From: Spisula solida
Taxonomy: Eukaryota > Mollusca > Bivalvia > Venerida > Mactridae
Direction of reading: 5' to 3'
DNA length: 64,000 bases
Assembly: GCA_947247005.1 (NCBI GenBank)
Contig: OX365953.1
Location: 5,585,001-5,649,000 of the forward strand
The notes below the pieces were generated by a model, which was not told the DNA's origin, did no database searches, and was given only the letters and a program-made list of their open reading frames with translations. Made by a program: the position numbers and the translations under genes. Positions 48,791 to 62,159 of this stretch are shown here, piece after piece; positions within the stretch are counted from its first letter, which is position 1; each line of letters begins with the position of its first letter.

Positions 48791-48797
48791 GCACAAA

Positions 48798-48984
48798 TAA
48801 ACCGCATTGTGAGAGCATACTAAACACACTTACAGTTTCGAACCAATGAGTATGCCTCATTTCGGAGACTGTATGAATATCAATTAATCATATTTTAATT
48901 TTACAGCTCTTTTTGGTTCAGTTACTAACGTCTATTTTGCTCTACACCGACGAAACTATACGGATTTAATATTTGAACACACGG
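48798..48984 (+). promoter_or_regulatory. Exon 1 and promoter module of copy 9
   Basis: Plus strand: ataaaccgcattgtgagagc and ATACTAAACACAC (48797-48830), CCAAT box (gaaccaatgag, 48840-48850), initiator-like ttttggttcagtta (48911-48924), exon 1 ending in aacacacg|GGTAAGT (donor at 48985). It is closest to the copy 8 module. Confidence 0.78.
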
Positions 48985-49086
48985 GTAAGTACATTTACAT
49001 TTAGTTACACTTTGTTATTTACACTGGTTACATTTAAGTTTCTATTATAAATTTTATGAATTAAGTGACGACAATTCCTAATTAAG

Positions 49087-49620
49087 GTTGATGGATCTTC
49101 AGTCATAGGTAATTGTATATTGATAACAATTACCAGTTTCTTGTTAGTTTTGACGAATCTTCAGTCATAGGTTATTGTATATTGATAACAATTACCAGTT
49201 TCTTGTTAGTTTTGACGAATCTTCAGTCTTAGGTAATTGTATATGGATAACAATTACCAGTTTCTTATTAGTTTTGATGAATCTTCAGTCAAAGGTAATT
49301 GTATATTGGCAACAATTACCAGTTTCTTATTAGTTTTGACGAATCTTTAGTCATAGGTAATTGTATATTGATAACAAATACCATTTTCTTAATAAGTTTG
49401 ATGAATCTTCAGTCAAAGGTAATTGTATATTGACAACAATTACCAGTTTCTTAATAAGTTTAATGGATCTTCAGTCATATCATAATTGTTTATTGATAAC
49501 AATTACCAGTTTCCTATTAGTTTTGACGAATCTTAAGTGTCAGGTAATTGTTTTATTGATAACGCTTCTCAGTTTCTTGTTAAATTCGATGAATCTTCAA
49601 TCATAGCTAACTGTATCGTT
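49087..49620. repeat. 62-bp tandem repeat in the copy 9 intron
   Basis: Eight to nine units at a 62-bp period (starts at 49089, 49151, 49213 and on), each with gatgaatcttcagtcatagg, taattgtatattgataacaa and ttaccagtttcttgttagt. Divergence rises to the right. The apparent ORF at 49361-49606 is a product of the repeat. Confidence 0.9.
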
Positions 49621-50470
49621 TTTATGAGAAATTATCATAAACTTATTTACGTTGATCCTAAGTTATTTACATATTATTTTATTTTATATCAATGATACAG
49701 TTACCCGTGTCATCAGTGATATAGTTTATATGGTTTGCAATTTGAAACTCCTGTAGCGTTACCTTTAATATGTGGTTTCAATAATTGATATACGATATGT
49801 TACGTTCCACTGATTTCGTTACATCGTAATTGTTATAAGAAATCAGTGGAACGTTACTTGCATAATATTTCATTTAAAGTTGTGGTATCAAATTACCAAT
49901 ATATCTCGTATTAATGCCCTTGTCTGCAAATTGACATTAAACTGCATTAAACCGTTAACTGCTCTTTTAATAGCTCATCAGGTCCAAGGAAACCTTGACG
50001 GAGTTACTGGTATTGTAATTTATTTGATCGGTGTTGTCGTCGGAGTTGCCTTGGTTTGCTTTGTTAATGTTTAGGTCAACTGTTTTCCTAAACTATAGAG
50101 GATATTGCTTTGAAACTTTTATCACTTGTTTGCCATCAATACCTAACTCTGTTATGCAAGACGCGTACATCCATCGTGCTTTTTGGAAGAAATGTGGTTT
50201 TGGAAACTATCTTTGCAACGTTTAATATCTCGGTCAACTTTAGGTTCAACTTTTCTTTTGAATTACTAAAACTATGGATTTGAAACTTGCCACACATGTT
50301 TCACCACCAACAGGTGACTCCATCGTGCTTTTTGCAAGAATTTCGACTTGGAAAATAAGAGTTGATGTTATGTTTTGTATGAAGGTTATATTAAGGTTGC
50401 GGCAAAGGGACAAACTTCAGAAGAACGTCTGACCCGAAAATGGTGCCCTTTTTACATTAGTGTATTCGTT

Positions 50471-50510
50471 ATCCTTTTCAGATTCATTATGTCTGCCGAG
50501 AGAACATTTT
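50471..50510 (+). pseudogene. Relic 5' end of a former LC8 coding exon
   Basis: tatccttttcag (acceptor) then ATTCATT then ATGTCTGCCGAGAGAA (ATG at 50489) repeats the layout of every LC8 coding exon here: acceptor, 7 nt, ATG, MSxxR-like codons (MSAER). After codon 5 the sequence changes to tttttcatgaactagttttc, which matches the intron sequence 90 bp upstream of the copy 7 ATG. It looks like the stump of an older exon replaced by copy-7-like sequence. Confidence 0.6.
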
Positions 50511-50531
50511 TCATGAACTAGTTTTCATTGA

Positions 50532-50864
<333 letters not shown>

Positions 50865-51601
50865 TCATGTGACAGCGTGTCAGATGGTCAGGTGACTACG
50901 CGATTAACCATCATCTCGACGTCATGCAAGCTTTCATACATCACAGTTATATCACAGTGTATATGTTTTTATAAACAAACATACCTGTAATGCGCGTACA
51001 TATGCTTTTACAACAATTATGACGTACAATATGACGTTGTTGTACATGTATTCGGAACAATCGGACAATACTGTGAAGCAACTCTCTGAAAGACATTCCT
51101 CCGCTTCACATAATTATAGGCAATTTAATCGTTTAATACTACGTACTCCATGCGTTTTGTGCATAATATTGTGTTAAACATGTACATTATCAATAATAAT
51201 TCGACCTTCTATGATAGTGATTTTGGAATAGTTATCAAGGGCTATGCTTTTATTTTCTAAAACCAAGTTTGAGATTTCTCACTTATTGTGTTCATTCTAT
51301 AATTAATATTTTAAACCAGGGTTTCAAATGAGAAAAGGTGGTTACTGGACTGGCAAATACTGTGAGCGTACGTCGAAACGTTTGTGCTTCATGTATAGAT
51401 ATGTACACCTACTTTAGTGAAACTGCTTTGATGTGCACATTGTCAGACAATTGAGTGTGTTGAGTATAGCCAGAGTTGTGGCCCTTCGTACGGTTTTTGT
51501 GTCAATTATAGTACTTTTTCATCTGAGAGCCATACTTGCTGTTGATAATTGAATTACCAATTTACTTATGTTATACCTGTTTATGATAGATGTTATACAC
51601 T

Positions 51602-51607
51602 ATTAAA
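51602..51607 (+). terminator. Conserved ATTAAA poly(A) signal, copy 9
   Basis: ATTAAA followed by gatattttgatacatg, homologous to copies 7 and 8. The shared gctgttgataatt block lies about 60 bp upstream in copies 7 and 9. Confidence 0.6.
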
Positions 51608-51629
51608 GATATTTTGATACATGTATGTG

Positions 51630-54050
51630 TTTGTTATTGCCAATGTGTGATGCGTTTCAACTGCCTATTTGAATTTTAAAAAGGGCAAAACAAATTGATT
51701 TTGTGGTTCTGGTAGCATTTGGAAACGATAGGGTTTGTAGGTAGGAAAACAAACATTTTATTATTTAAAAGTGTTTTATTAATGTTATCGAAAAATCAAC
51801 AACCTATTCAATGACTTCCAGCGAACTGCGATAAAATGTTTAAGGGTAGGGGCAAACTATAGAATAGATAGGGTTACCAGAAATGCTATATTATTTTGGC
51901 TAAACAAATTGTACACACGCTAGTTCGAGCAAAGGATTCACCAATGTTGAACAACGCATACTATTGCTGAATCAAGGACAGACTGAAATTGGCAAAGCTG
52001 ATCTAAAGTGAGGAGACATTACCATCTGCAGGTAACTGTGTCATTGATAAAAATATACGAGAACAATCCCTGAAAATACAAATCCGGAAAACAGCAATCA
52101 GAATCATATGTAATAAGGTTGGAATTGTTATTTTCGGTACTTTTACCGTATAGAACATATCAGTATTCCTTTCTACAATGTGGACATACCACGTGGTATG
52201 TGATGTGAATTTTGGCTGACACCACAATAAGAAAGCTATGCAGTCGAGACGGTTTTCGGAAAAACTGTAACCTTTTGCACAAATATATCTGGCATGAACA
52301 GTTGATTCAAACCTGTTGGACCCCATTCGTACAAGGGGTTGAGGCTTGCAATTGTTCCCCATGAACGAGGAATTCCCAGAGCGTCGATGGTGTCTCGTTA
52401 AATTCAGTCAAAGAATAAAATACTTACGATTGTTTTTACTTCGTCTTAATTTCACCACATACCACGTGGTATGCCCACACTGTAAAGGCTCTTCGTCCAC
52501 TTGGTAAGACAGGAGAACAACAAATGAAAACATACGCTCTTAAATTATTTTTTTGCGCGACCTTTGATTTATAAGGCTTAAAGGGTATCTTCTTCGTCGG
52601 GTAGACAAATTATTATTATAGCCTCGTGTTCGTGTACAACTACGTATGAAAGGCACACAGTCAGCGTAGATTCGACGAGCAAAGATGTAAGAGTCTGGCT
52701 ACGGGTTATTAAATATTAACAACAGCGTCATGTTGCGATAGTATGATGCGCTGGAGTGGTTTAGTCTCATATTGTATAGTTACTTCATTTTCATTAACTT
52801 GTCAAACACGTACTGCCCTCTTCACCGGATATTTATTGTATAGTTACTTCATTTTCATTAACTTGTCAAACACGAACTGCTCTCTTCACCAGATATTTAT
52901 TGAAGCTTGTAATTTAATTGTATCAACCAGTTCGACAAGTATATGAGTATTATTCTATAATTCTTTCCCGCGTGTTTTGAAATATTCAAAGATACAAAAT
53001 GGACATTTAATTGTCGTATTTAGTATGCAAGATCATAATTATAGTCGGTGTTGTTATCTATTTATAAACCTGACATACAATGTAACTGGTTTGGTGTGAT
53101 ATAGTCACGTTGATACTGGTTATTTGTGTTGTGAGTATTTTTGTGGGGCGGGGGTTGTTGTTGCGATAGCTGATTGGTGTACTACGTTGGTAGTTTACGT
53201 TACTGGGCGATGGTGCCGTCCATTACGGATCAAAATCTCATTATAAGTGCAAACTATTTGTGTCACATGTTGCAGGATTTTATTTTCTTATTATAGTAAT
53301 GGGGTTGCTATTTTTCTTGGGTCAGTCTACTTATCTATTTGTTAAGACTCAAAGCCCTGACAAACCATCGTAAAGTGTAAATTAAGGTGATTGCAAACTC
53401 TTCAGTTTAGCGGAAGTTTAGAAATCGGTGTAAATAAGACGTTTTGAAAGCGTCTGACAACCATGATGAAATAGTACGAAAACAGCAAATCGCGAATTTA
53501 CTGTATAGTTATTACTATATTATACTATATAAAGCTTGCAGAATAAAGCTATAGCTGAAGTTTAATGTGCCATTATTTGAAACGTTGAAATACTAGCTAC
53601 AACGTATACACGTGTGAAACGTAATATAATGCACCCACATAAAATTTTATCCAAGTTTTAACATTTGTTTAGCAAGCATCCCGACTACTTTAGAGTAAGA
53701 TTCTTTTGCATTTATTTCGTAAGAATATAGACTAGCTAATGCAAAAGAGCATGGGCTTGTCTTTAAATATACACATTTTTCAAAAACAAATTATCGCGAA
53801 AACTGGATACAACGTATTCAAAACGTTGATATATTATGTAAACTCTCCTGGTTTACGACATTTCCGAAATCCCTAAAGTGTCATTAAACAAAATCTAGCC
53901 GAGCAACTGCCATGAAAATTGGGACAAAACTTCCATGATAGTTACTCTACTGGTTGCATGTACGAAAACAGTATGTTATTCAACAATTATTTTCGTATAA
54001 CTTAAAAATGAAAAATCACATATTTTAAAATATCATTTAAAAATACATAT
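51630..54050. other. Spacer downstream of copy 9
   Basis: No gene that I can support. It holds the inverted-repeat pair at 52178-52480 and a two-unit direct repeat at 52771-52900 (period 64 bp, with tagttacttcattttcatta in each unit). The frame at 52003-52362 (119 codons, minus) overlaps the inverted-repeat element and shows no known domain. Confidence 0.45.
52178..52480. mobile_element. Inverted-repeat element with CACGTG palindromes at both ends
   Basis: The 16-bp palindrome cataccacgtggtatg occurs at 52185-52200 and again at 52458-52473. Flanking bases make the two regions inverted copies of about 30 bp (tgtgga...tgtgatgtgaa against tgtggg...tgtggtgaaa inverted). This fits a small MITE of about 300 bp whose ends are themselves palindromic. 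Confidence 0.55.
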
Positions 54051-54055
54051 AAAGA

Positions 54056-55155
54056 CCCTGTCACACAGTGGCGAGTTGGGCTTCGAGTTATGTACGAGTT
54101 CTGGCGAGTTATAACTCGTCGAAAAGTGCACGACTCGGCAGTCAAATTTTTTTTAAGTGCGACATTCGTTCGACATTTCTTCGACATTGACACGACATTG
54201 GTACGAGTATTTCATATTTAACACGAGTTAAGCCGATTTATACACGATATGAGTACGACAATGTCTTCGAGAATTGTACGAGTGTAGACGAGTTTGTACG
54301 ACTTATGACGACATCAGTACGTGTTTATGCCGATAAACTACGAGAAACAGGCGAGTGATGGCGACCATTGCGAAATCTCTATAAATACGGTAGTCCTTGC
54401 CATTGGGCCAGTGTTCATTTATTTACATACAGAGCTATTGCACACAAATATTGCACATTTGGAGCATGGAAACTCTGTCATTGTCTAGTTGCATCAGTAC
54501 CATGCGAAGCAAGTTTACAAGTACAAACAAATGTGTTCTAAATTCTTTTCGGTTCATGTAAAGCATGATAACACGATCATTAACAGGTTTTACATGTACT
54601 GTAATACATGTATAAACAAAGTTATGTTGATTTTAGACCAAATGAATACCGTGACAGCATGTACAGAAGAATGGTATTGTGTTGCAAAGCAGTCTGGAGC
54701 TCGATGGAATTTTAACAATGTCGCCACCAACTCGCGGCAATGTCGTAACAAGTCGCACAAAACTCGTCAAATATCGTATAGATGTCGCAGTGGCGTCGTG
54801 CGAACTCGTCGCACGTCGAGCAGAGATCGCACGCAAGTCTGACTCGTGCTTTGTCGTAGATCTATTTTATTTGGCGAGTTGCTACCACAAAGGAAGACAT
54901 GTCTACGACATCTGTTCGAGAATGCGCGAGATTCCTCCGACACGTCCACGACACGTGTACGAGACGAAAAGTTCGGCGAGAATTTTAATCGGTTTAAAAT
55001 TCTCGCCGAGCCTTGGAGAGTTATGGCGACATAAAAAGACATCACTGCGACATAGGACGATATGCGTACAAGATCTACACGACACCGGCCGAGTTGCAAC
55101 TCGCCACAACTCGTAACTCCAACTCGTAACTCCAACTCGCCACTGTGTGACAGGG
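54056..55155. mobile_element. 1.1-kb TIR element rich in CGAGT/CGACA motifs
   Basis: Ends CCCTGTCACACAGTGGCGAG and, inverted, the same 20 bases at 55136-55155, continuing as TTGG. Subterminal zones (54060-54360 and 54715-55140) are packed with short variants of gtacgagtt, cgacatt, ctcgtcg and gcgagttat on both strands, separated by about 350 bp of ordinary sequence. No transposase ORF is evident; overlapping frames at 54489-55163 arise from the motif-rich zones. No target duplication was recognised. Confidence 0.75.
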
Positions 55156-55159
55156 GCTA

Positions 55160-57425
55160 ACATGCATAGTCTAAAACAAACGTTATCACGTGATTCCGTA
55201 TATACGAAATTTCGTGCATGCCAAGTTTCATATTAAATGTCAAACTTTTTCGGTGAAATGCAAATATAAGTTTTTAGGGGGGTTCCCCAAAATCTAAAAA
55301 TATCTTGAAAATTAGCCGAGCAAAACTGTTATGGGTTTGCACAATCACTATCATGAGTGTGTTCTTCATAAAAATCAGGTGTTTGATACCTCTTGTACAG
55401 AAAAATTTAAGAGTTGGGAATCACCTTAAGTAAAGAAAGAACGTTTTGGCCATAATTATAGTGATGTCCGAACCTCAGTCCGCCTGTTGACCCACGAATG
55501 GTATTTTGATATGATCTATGCAATGATATGTACGGTACGTTATCAGCTGATGAGTTTGAGCCTAATTCAGGGTTGATCGGAATACCAGCAAAAATGTAAG
55601 AACAAATCGGACAAAAAATGAAGCACTCGACAGAAGCAACAGAACAAGAAAGACACAAACACACACATGACCCAATTGATTACCAAATTCTCTGCTTTTC
55701 GCTTCCTGTTGGTGCCTTTTGCCACAAGTATATAACCCTTCATTTGTGTACATGATTTTAATAATGGTTGTAAACACAATCGGAAAGAGGAGTCGAAGAT
55801 GAGGGCGTAAGGCACAGACACGAACAGTATAGAACACCAATAGTACCTCTGCATCAAAATGACGAATATAATATTACAATAAGTACCACAAAAAATGTCC
55901 GACCAATTACAATCATATTTTCGATCTTTTATATTCTGACTTTGATATTATTGGCAGGAAAGCTATACTTCTTAGTGTCACCATACGTATAGAACGGAAT
56001 TGCACATTCAGGCTTCCGTATATTTTCATTTACTTTCGCTTCCGCAGCGTATTTATCAAGTTTATCTCAGGGCTGCAGGTCAATCAGTGACCGAGTCTAG
56101 GAAACACAAGCCTGAAACTGGTGGTATCCGTTAGCTAAAACACATTGTTTGTGCTGATAGAAACACTTTGTACCGGACAACATATGGTTCGTTATACCAC
56201 CGGAATTTGAAATCATATACATATCCCACTATCAAATCGTCGTACTAATATCCTGAGATCGTGTGTAAATAATGATTTCTCTTCTTTATCGAAGGCCGTT
56301 TTCTAGTTTCTGTCTGTGCAGGGTTATGTCGTCAAACCGGGTTTTACGCATTTTGTGAACATTCTATGCTCGACACAGGCGACATTGTGTACGTGTATTG
56401 ATAAAAGTTGTATTTTTTATGTATAATATTATATTGTCTTGAAGTGTGCAGTACAAATTAAATGATTGTATTCGGCTTGTTTAAAATATTGGACATAATG
56501 TTGAGTTGGGTATATGAGGGCCAGTCATAAAGAAAGACCCCTGTCTTATGTATTCATAGTATAGATGTGAAAGATATTTTATCGGGTCGAATCCCTTTGC
56601 ACTCGATGTGGTTTCTTCTTGTCAACCAGGCAATCCGGTTTCCTCTAACTACACCCGCCTTGATAACGTGGGTCGTCCCTCTGAGAATTAGATTCCTGAC
56701 ACGTGCGAATCACGTGAAGAATTGAATGCATCTTGAGTGTTTACCCAAACTTTTGACACAGGAGGTATCAAAAGATTTGTGTGACTTCCGTAAAGACTCT
56801 CCAAGAATGCGTTAATACCTTTAAATTAGTCTGAATTCGATGAAACTACATGTACTAGAAAGTGCACAGGAATTTGAAATTATATCCATAAAATATCATA
56901 GCATTCGGTCCATTCAAATAAAATCACGTAGTCAGTACTAACAAAATAAAGGACACAATCGATAAAATTAGCGCATTCGACGAAGAAAACTTATAAAAAT
57001 TATGTATTCCGTCCAATCGACGATCAATATATTTTCGATTATTTACGCGAATTATTCGTGATTTTCTTAAAAATCAGTATCTAGGGCATGGTCAGTTCCA
57101 TTCGTTGTCGTCACAAACCACGCCCAGAGGTGAGTTTTTGTATAGGAAACCCGTTTGTTTCATTTTGTCATTTGGACATACCGGCCCGATATTTGCGCAC
57201 GATAAACTCCATTTTGTAAGCACTGGCTAAGGGGTTCCATTTTGGACGAGGGATGCGAACTGCGTTCCTTGTCATTATAATAAATATACGTCCGCGATTT
57301 TGAATAGATCGACTGCAATGATATAATTTATTGATAGAATTTCACATTCCTGTGGTAAGTAATGAACGACTACGCACGTTGAAGCAGCGGATATGTCAGT
57401 GTACGAATTTATATCTACTCCGTGA
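55160..57425. other. Spacer upstream of copy 10
   Basis: No supported gene. An R1 head fragment occurs at about 55595-55650 (aaatcggacaaaaaatgaag then cactcgacagaagcaacag). Overlapping minus-strand frames at 55407-55857 coincide with it and with low-complexity sequence. Confidence 0.45.
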
Positions 57426-57429
57426 AAAT

Positions 57430-57632
57430 AATCCGCCATGTGAGAATATACTAAACAACACTAGAAACATGACCCAATGAAGACAGTTCATTTGTCTAAG
57501 TGCGTTGATCTTCATTTTCATCTAACAATTAAAATTTTATTGCAGTGAGTATTGTGTAGCCTTTCAAAACCGACAAACATCCTCAGAAAATATTTGAAAC
57601 GGATTTTGGACTGTTTTTCCAAGAAAATCGCA
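57430..57632 (+). promoter_or_regulatory. Exon 1 and promoter module of copy 10
   Basis: Plus strand: aatccgccatgtgagaatat and ACTAAACAACAC (57430-57461), CCAAT box (gacccaatgaa, 57471-57481), exon 1 ending in aaaatcgca|GTAAGTTA (donor 57633). The initiator is less clear than in copies 8 and 9. This is the farthest module from its coding exon apart from that of copy 7. Confidence 0.68.
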
Positions 57633-59156
57633 GTAAGTTATTGAAATAATATTTATATAGAGTTCGTAGTGTTTTACACGCGTAGGCATATGAGTAGGCC
57701 TATGACAGAGTATGGAATCGTGTGCTTTCTGTTACGCTTGTATCTCTGGTATTTCCGTGGGATGTAAATATGCAATGTTCAATACATTATGCATTCAAGC
57801 AGTGTTATCGGAGAAATAACTGTACGATATTGCAGTACAGTATATTCCTTATTTGTTAGAAGCTTTTATTACATGTATTACAAATTTATATTTTAATTTT
57901 TACTAGTACTATGAGGCTATTGCAGGGATGTTACTGCTTAACTTACATGTATAACAAAGGCCTATAAAAGGTCCCTCCCCAATTGAAAATGTTTTTAAAA
58001 TCATGCTGTTTTTTTTTAAAAATCCAAGTTATACCTACTTTTTTGTTTCCCTAAACAGGAAATACAACGATATTTCCCCCAAAATTTAGAGGCTAAGGCC
58101 CCTTCCCAAAATTAGCAGAAAAGCCCTGTATTGAGCTCACTTCGATGCTTCGACGACAACACATGGGTTAAATGGTACCAGACGCTCCTTAAGTTGATAG
58201 TTGGCATCATTTTGCCTTTTCCAATCTATTCTATATATTTAAAAAATCATTTTTTGTTTGAAAATGATTCCTAGCAAATATTATAAGTATCGCATTACAT
58301 AATATAGTTGTCTTGACGCAAAGATAATCTTGAAATATCCCTCGTACTGATGGACGGATGGAAGTAAGACTTGGTGACTTTCAGCGGCTTGCCTTAGTTT
58401 CGTTTTCTAGTTCAATTGTATGTTTGGCATTGTGCCGTGTGATTGAGGTCTGGGTTATTTCTGGTGGGTTTTTGTGCTCGGTTGTGTCTTCCCTGTCCGT
58501 TTTTGCATTATCTCTTTGGTTCGTCACGTACGCATTAAACCTCTGATTCATAAGACGGAAATTTTATGGATTTTATGTACATGTATAAACGTATGCGGAA
58601 GAATATAAATAGAGCTACATGTACTGTATTCATATACATTTATAATGGTTGGAAAAGTAGATCGAGTAACTGGTTTTGAATCTACATTTTGGCAGGGACT
58701 GAATATAGCTGGGGCTGAACCCAGATTTTGGTCAACTGACTATACGTAATAATATTAATAATAATAAAGACTTATATAGAGGGAAAATACTTTACATAAT
58801 TGTCAATCTGTCGTTAGGCCCTCAACAGTAAAACAGTCGGTCGCACAAAGCCATATTGCGGTTAATGTCCGGCATTGCACATGTGCATGTACATTATACA
58901 GGGCGTCCCATAATATCTGTTACTATTACAACTGAATGTCTTTTTCTTATTATATCAATTCAAAGTTTTATTCTGCCTGACCATATAATAGTATTAGTGA
59001 TGTAACACAGGAATGGAGACTCTTGTAATAAGTCTTCTTTTCAATTAAAATGTCAAATTGGCGTTTTAAAAATAATGGAGTTTCCCCAAGTATTACGTGA
59101 CGTAACAAGTATAAATAGTACATAAAATTATGATATGAATTGAAAGTTCCATCCAG

Positions 59157-59518
59157 GCCTAAAATAAAATATTGTTTGTTTCCCCATCCCCTACCTACCC
59201 GAAAAAATGGCCCTACCCAAAATATTGTATTGCCCAAATTGAAATAATATTTTTTTTGAAATATTGGGGATGAAAATATTAATTTTTGGTACGGGCTTGT
59301 TTCTTACTTAAGTACAGTTCATACCGATTTTAAATTTATTATTGTTGGTTTTCACCTTATACATGTTATAGTAACATGTATTACTATATTTTATTATTTG
59401 TATGTCTTGACCAATAACTATTATTCTGAAACAATTAAAAAAAAATTAACCTACCTACCTACCCATTCTAAATTTGCTTGGGTCGGGATGGGGAAACAAA
59501 CAATATTTTAGGTTTGGC
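59157..59518. mobile_element. MITE with CCCATCCC-containing TIRs
   Basis: Left end cctaaaataaaatattgttt followed by gtttccccatccc, right end its inverse (gggatggggaaacaaacaat then attttagg). About 360 bp with tacctacc runs internally. No ORF of note. It lies within the copy 10 intron. Confidence 0.75.
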
Positions 59519-60654
59519 CCCATTTGTATGACTATAAGTCAGCTGGTGTAAGCACGTTTAAAGTGTTATTAAGCGTTAGTTAGCGAAGAGAAACAATGAA
59601 ATCACCAAACCATGAAATGATGGATAGGGCGTACGTTGAAAAATTATATTAAACATACAATAAATTTAACACACGCACTTTAACGTATCATACATAAAGT
59701 TTATAAATGGCCCGTACATTGCCGTATGTACTCACTATGTCTCTAGACGTTTGTGCGAATTTTATAATTGATGTTCTTAGTAACTTCTGCAGCTAATTTA
59801 GGTACCAACTAGCGTATTCTCATTTGTGTTCAGGAAAATAATTAGCTATAAAACGCCGTAAAATGACAATTTCGACTAATTTGAAATACAATTTCTACAC
59901 AGCCATGCACTTGTTTATTGTGTTTATTAATTTAGTTTTCTCGCTTTCTAAATTAGACGTCCCAGATAAATTATGTCGTCGTTCGACACGGATAGTTCCA
60001 ACGTACTTGTTAATTGCGAGAAGTTTTATGGTAGATTGTCAGGTGTTCCAGAGCCTAGTCTGATTCCTTGTCGTAAGTGATATAGGGGAGGTAATCCAGA
60101 TTAAGAACTACTTCTTCTACTGGGTTACACCCAACGATCAATTTCTGATCTTAACTGGGAGGTCGGGAACAATTGTTATAGACAAGTAATAATATAATAC
60201 ATTATTACTAGATTTGCATCTTGCCAAGGATCTACGCGTTTGATTGTTGGTTGTGATATTGTCATGTTTTCGTATTATGTGACGTCACGTAAAAGCAATA
60301 AAAGAATATAAAATACCAGTAATAACTGAAATGCTATAACATATGTTTCAAGCAGCTAAAATACTAAAAATAGTAATGATAGAACGGGATACAATAATTT
60401 TATGGTAAAGTACGTACTGTAACAGTACTATATATTGCAGTTATAAAACGAAACGCGTAGTTTGGTAAGTTGAGTTGTGATTTATTTTCATTTTATTGTG
60501 ACGTCACTACATTCGATGCGTTCCTATAACTATGTGGCTTATTAGAGTCAAATCATTATCTCGTATCCTCATCTCTTTGATTGGTTTTCGCAATTATTTG
60601 TTTGTGCGGCTGCAGGAATTTTTCATTAACATTATTACATGTATTTAAACCTTT

Positions 60655-60912
60655 TAGGACTTTTGACGACTGAAACTGAGTCATTCAGCTTTTTATAGCT
60701 GAGACTAGGTTAATCGGTTGTTTTATGGCGGAAACTAGGTATTACATCTTTTTGACAGCTGAAACTTGGACTTTCACTGGTTATGTTTATTTTCTCGTTC
60801 AGCTGTGCGTTGGAAAATGTGCCGTGAAGGCCTAATTTCAGTATGGGATGTTTTTAGATTTTCTGTGCTCGGCTGTTTCAGGAGTGTTGCGTTCCCTGTT
60901 CATTTTTTACTA
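60655..60912 (-). repeat. R1 copy, reverse orientation
   Basis: A compact R1 copy showing the whole plan. Minus strand: aacagggaacgcaacactcc, agccgagcacagaaaat, a middle block, then cagctgtcaaaaagatg and ctgaatgactcagtttcagt units, ending gtcgtcaaaagtcctaaaag. It lies about 100 bp before the coding exon of copy 10. Confidence 0.65.
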
Positions 60913-60965
60913 TCTTCTGATTGTTTTAATCATTAACTGGTTAATTATTAATTTATTTCTTATAA

Positions 60966-61277
<312 letters not shown>

Positions 61278-61923
61278 TCACGTGACTTCGAGACAAATTC
61301 TTGAAACTACATAATGCCGCGTATATATAACTTTTTAGTTTTTCTTTGAGAGCGGAATGTGTCAAAACAGCATGCTAAACCTTTCAATGGATATACGGTT
61401 ATAGTTGATTGTGATATGCTTTTATTCTTATCAAGCCCTTTTCAATTGCTGCAGATGAACACTCTCCATATGAAATAAATAAGAAACCTTATAACTACTA
61501 GTGCCATTGGAAATACTGAGTGAATCCGCCAAATTGCTATACACCACGCTTGGACATGCAATCCCCATCAACCAATACCCAGTGCATTGTGTAAATGAAA
61601 CGGAACCGAATATCATTTTATAATTTTATTGTTTCCCATGTTAAAGAGTACCCATGGTTACCCTGACGCTTGTTGAAGAGTTTCCATGGTTACACAGACG
61701 CTTGAGTCTTGATCAACTTCGGACTTCAATAAAACATATATCAGAGGTCCAATACCTACTTGGACCATTCTATGTAGATTCTTACGTGTGTACAAAGTTT
61801 GTGAACGTGTCTTCCTTATTCCAAATGGATTATAAAATAGTAAAAGTGCATGAAACTCACATTAAAGTTCCCTTCTCAAGATTGTAGAATTTAAATTTTT
61901 CTAATTTCTATAAATGGACATTT

Positions 61924-62151
61924 ATACTGTAAAATCACTTATTTTCGGGTGTATTAAATTTTGTGGATTTTGATAAAAATGCATTTTCGTGGGATCGAAA
62001 ATTCGTGGATTTCAAATCATGGAAGAGTAAACGAACGATCTGTATTTGGGAGGTCGATTTATCGAGGACATTTGGCTTCGTGTTCAAGTTTAACAACAAA
62101 ATCAACGAAAATTTACCCCCCCACCTCTCGAAAAATAATGATTTTACAGTA
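61924..62151. mobile_element. MITE with TACTGTAAAATCA ends
   Basis: Left end tactgtaaaatcacttattt then tcg, right end inverted (cgaaaaataatgattttaca then gta). About 228 bp. The interior includes gcattttcgtgggatcgaaa. Similar tactgtaaaat-type sequence recurs near 63688. Confidence 0.6.
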
Positions 62152-62159
62152 TTCTAGTC

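Noticed and set aside
49087..49620. CRISPR-like array (also considered for the 35- and 39-bp repeats)
   Set aside because: Units are contiguous direct repeats without unique spacers, and the window is eukaryotic.
52003..52362. 119-codon minus-strand ORF
   Set aside because: It runs through the inverted-repeat element at 52178-52480 and has no known motif; its length is unremarkable for chance.
54489..55163. Overlapping Arg-rich ORFs on both strands
   Set aside because: They fall in the CGAGT/CGACA-rich subterminal zones of the TIR element and have no domain resemblance.
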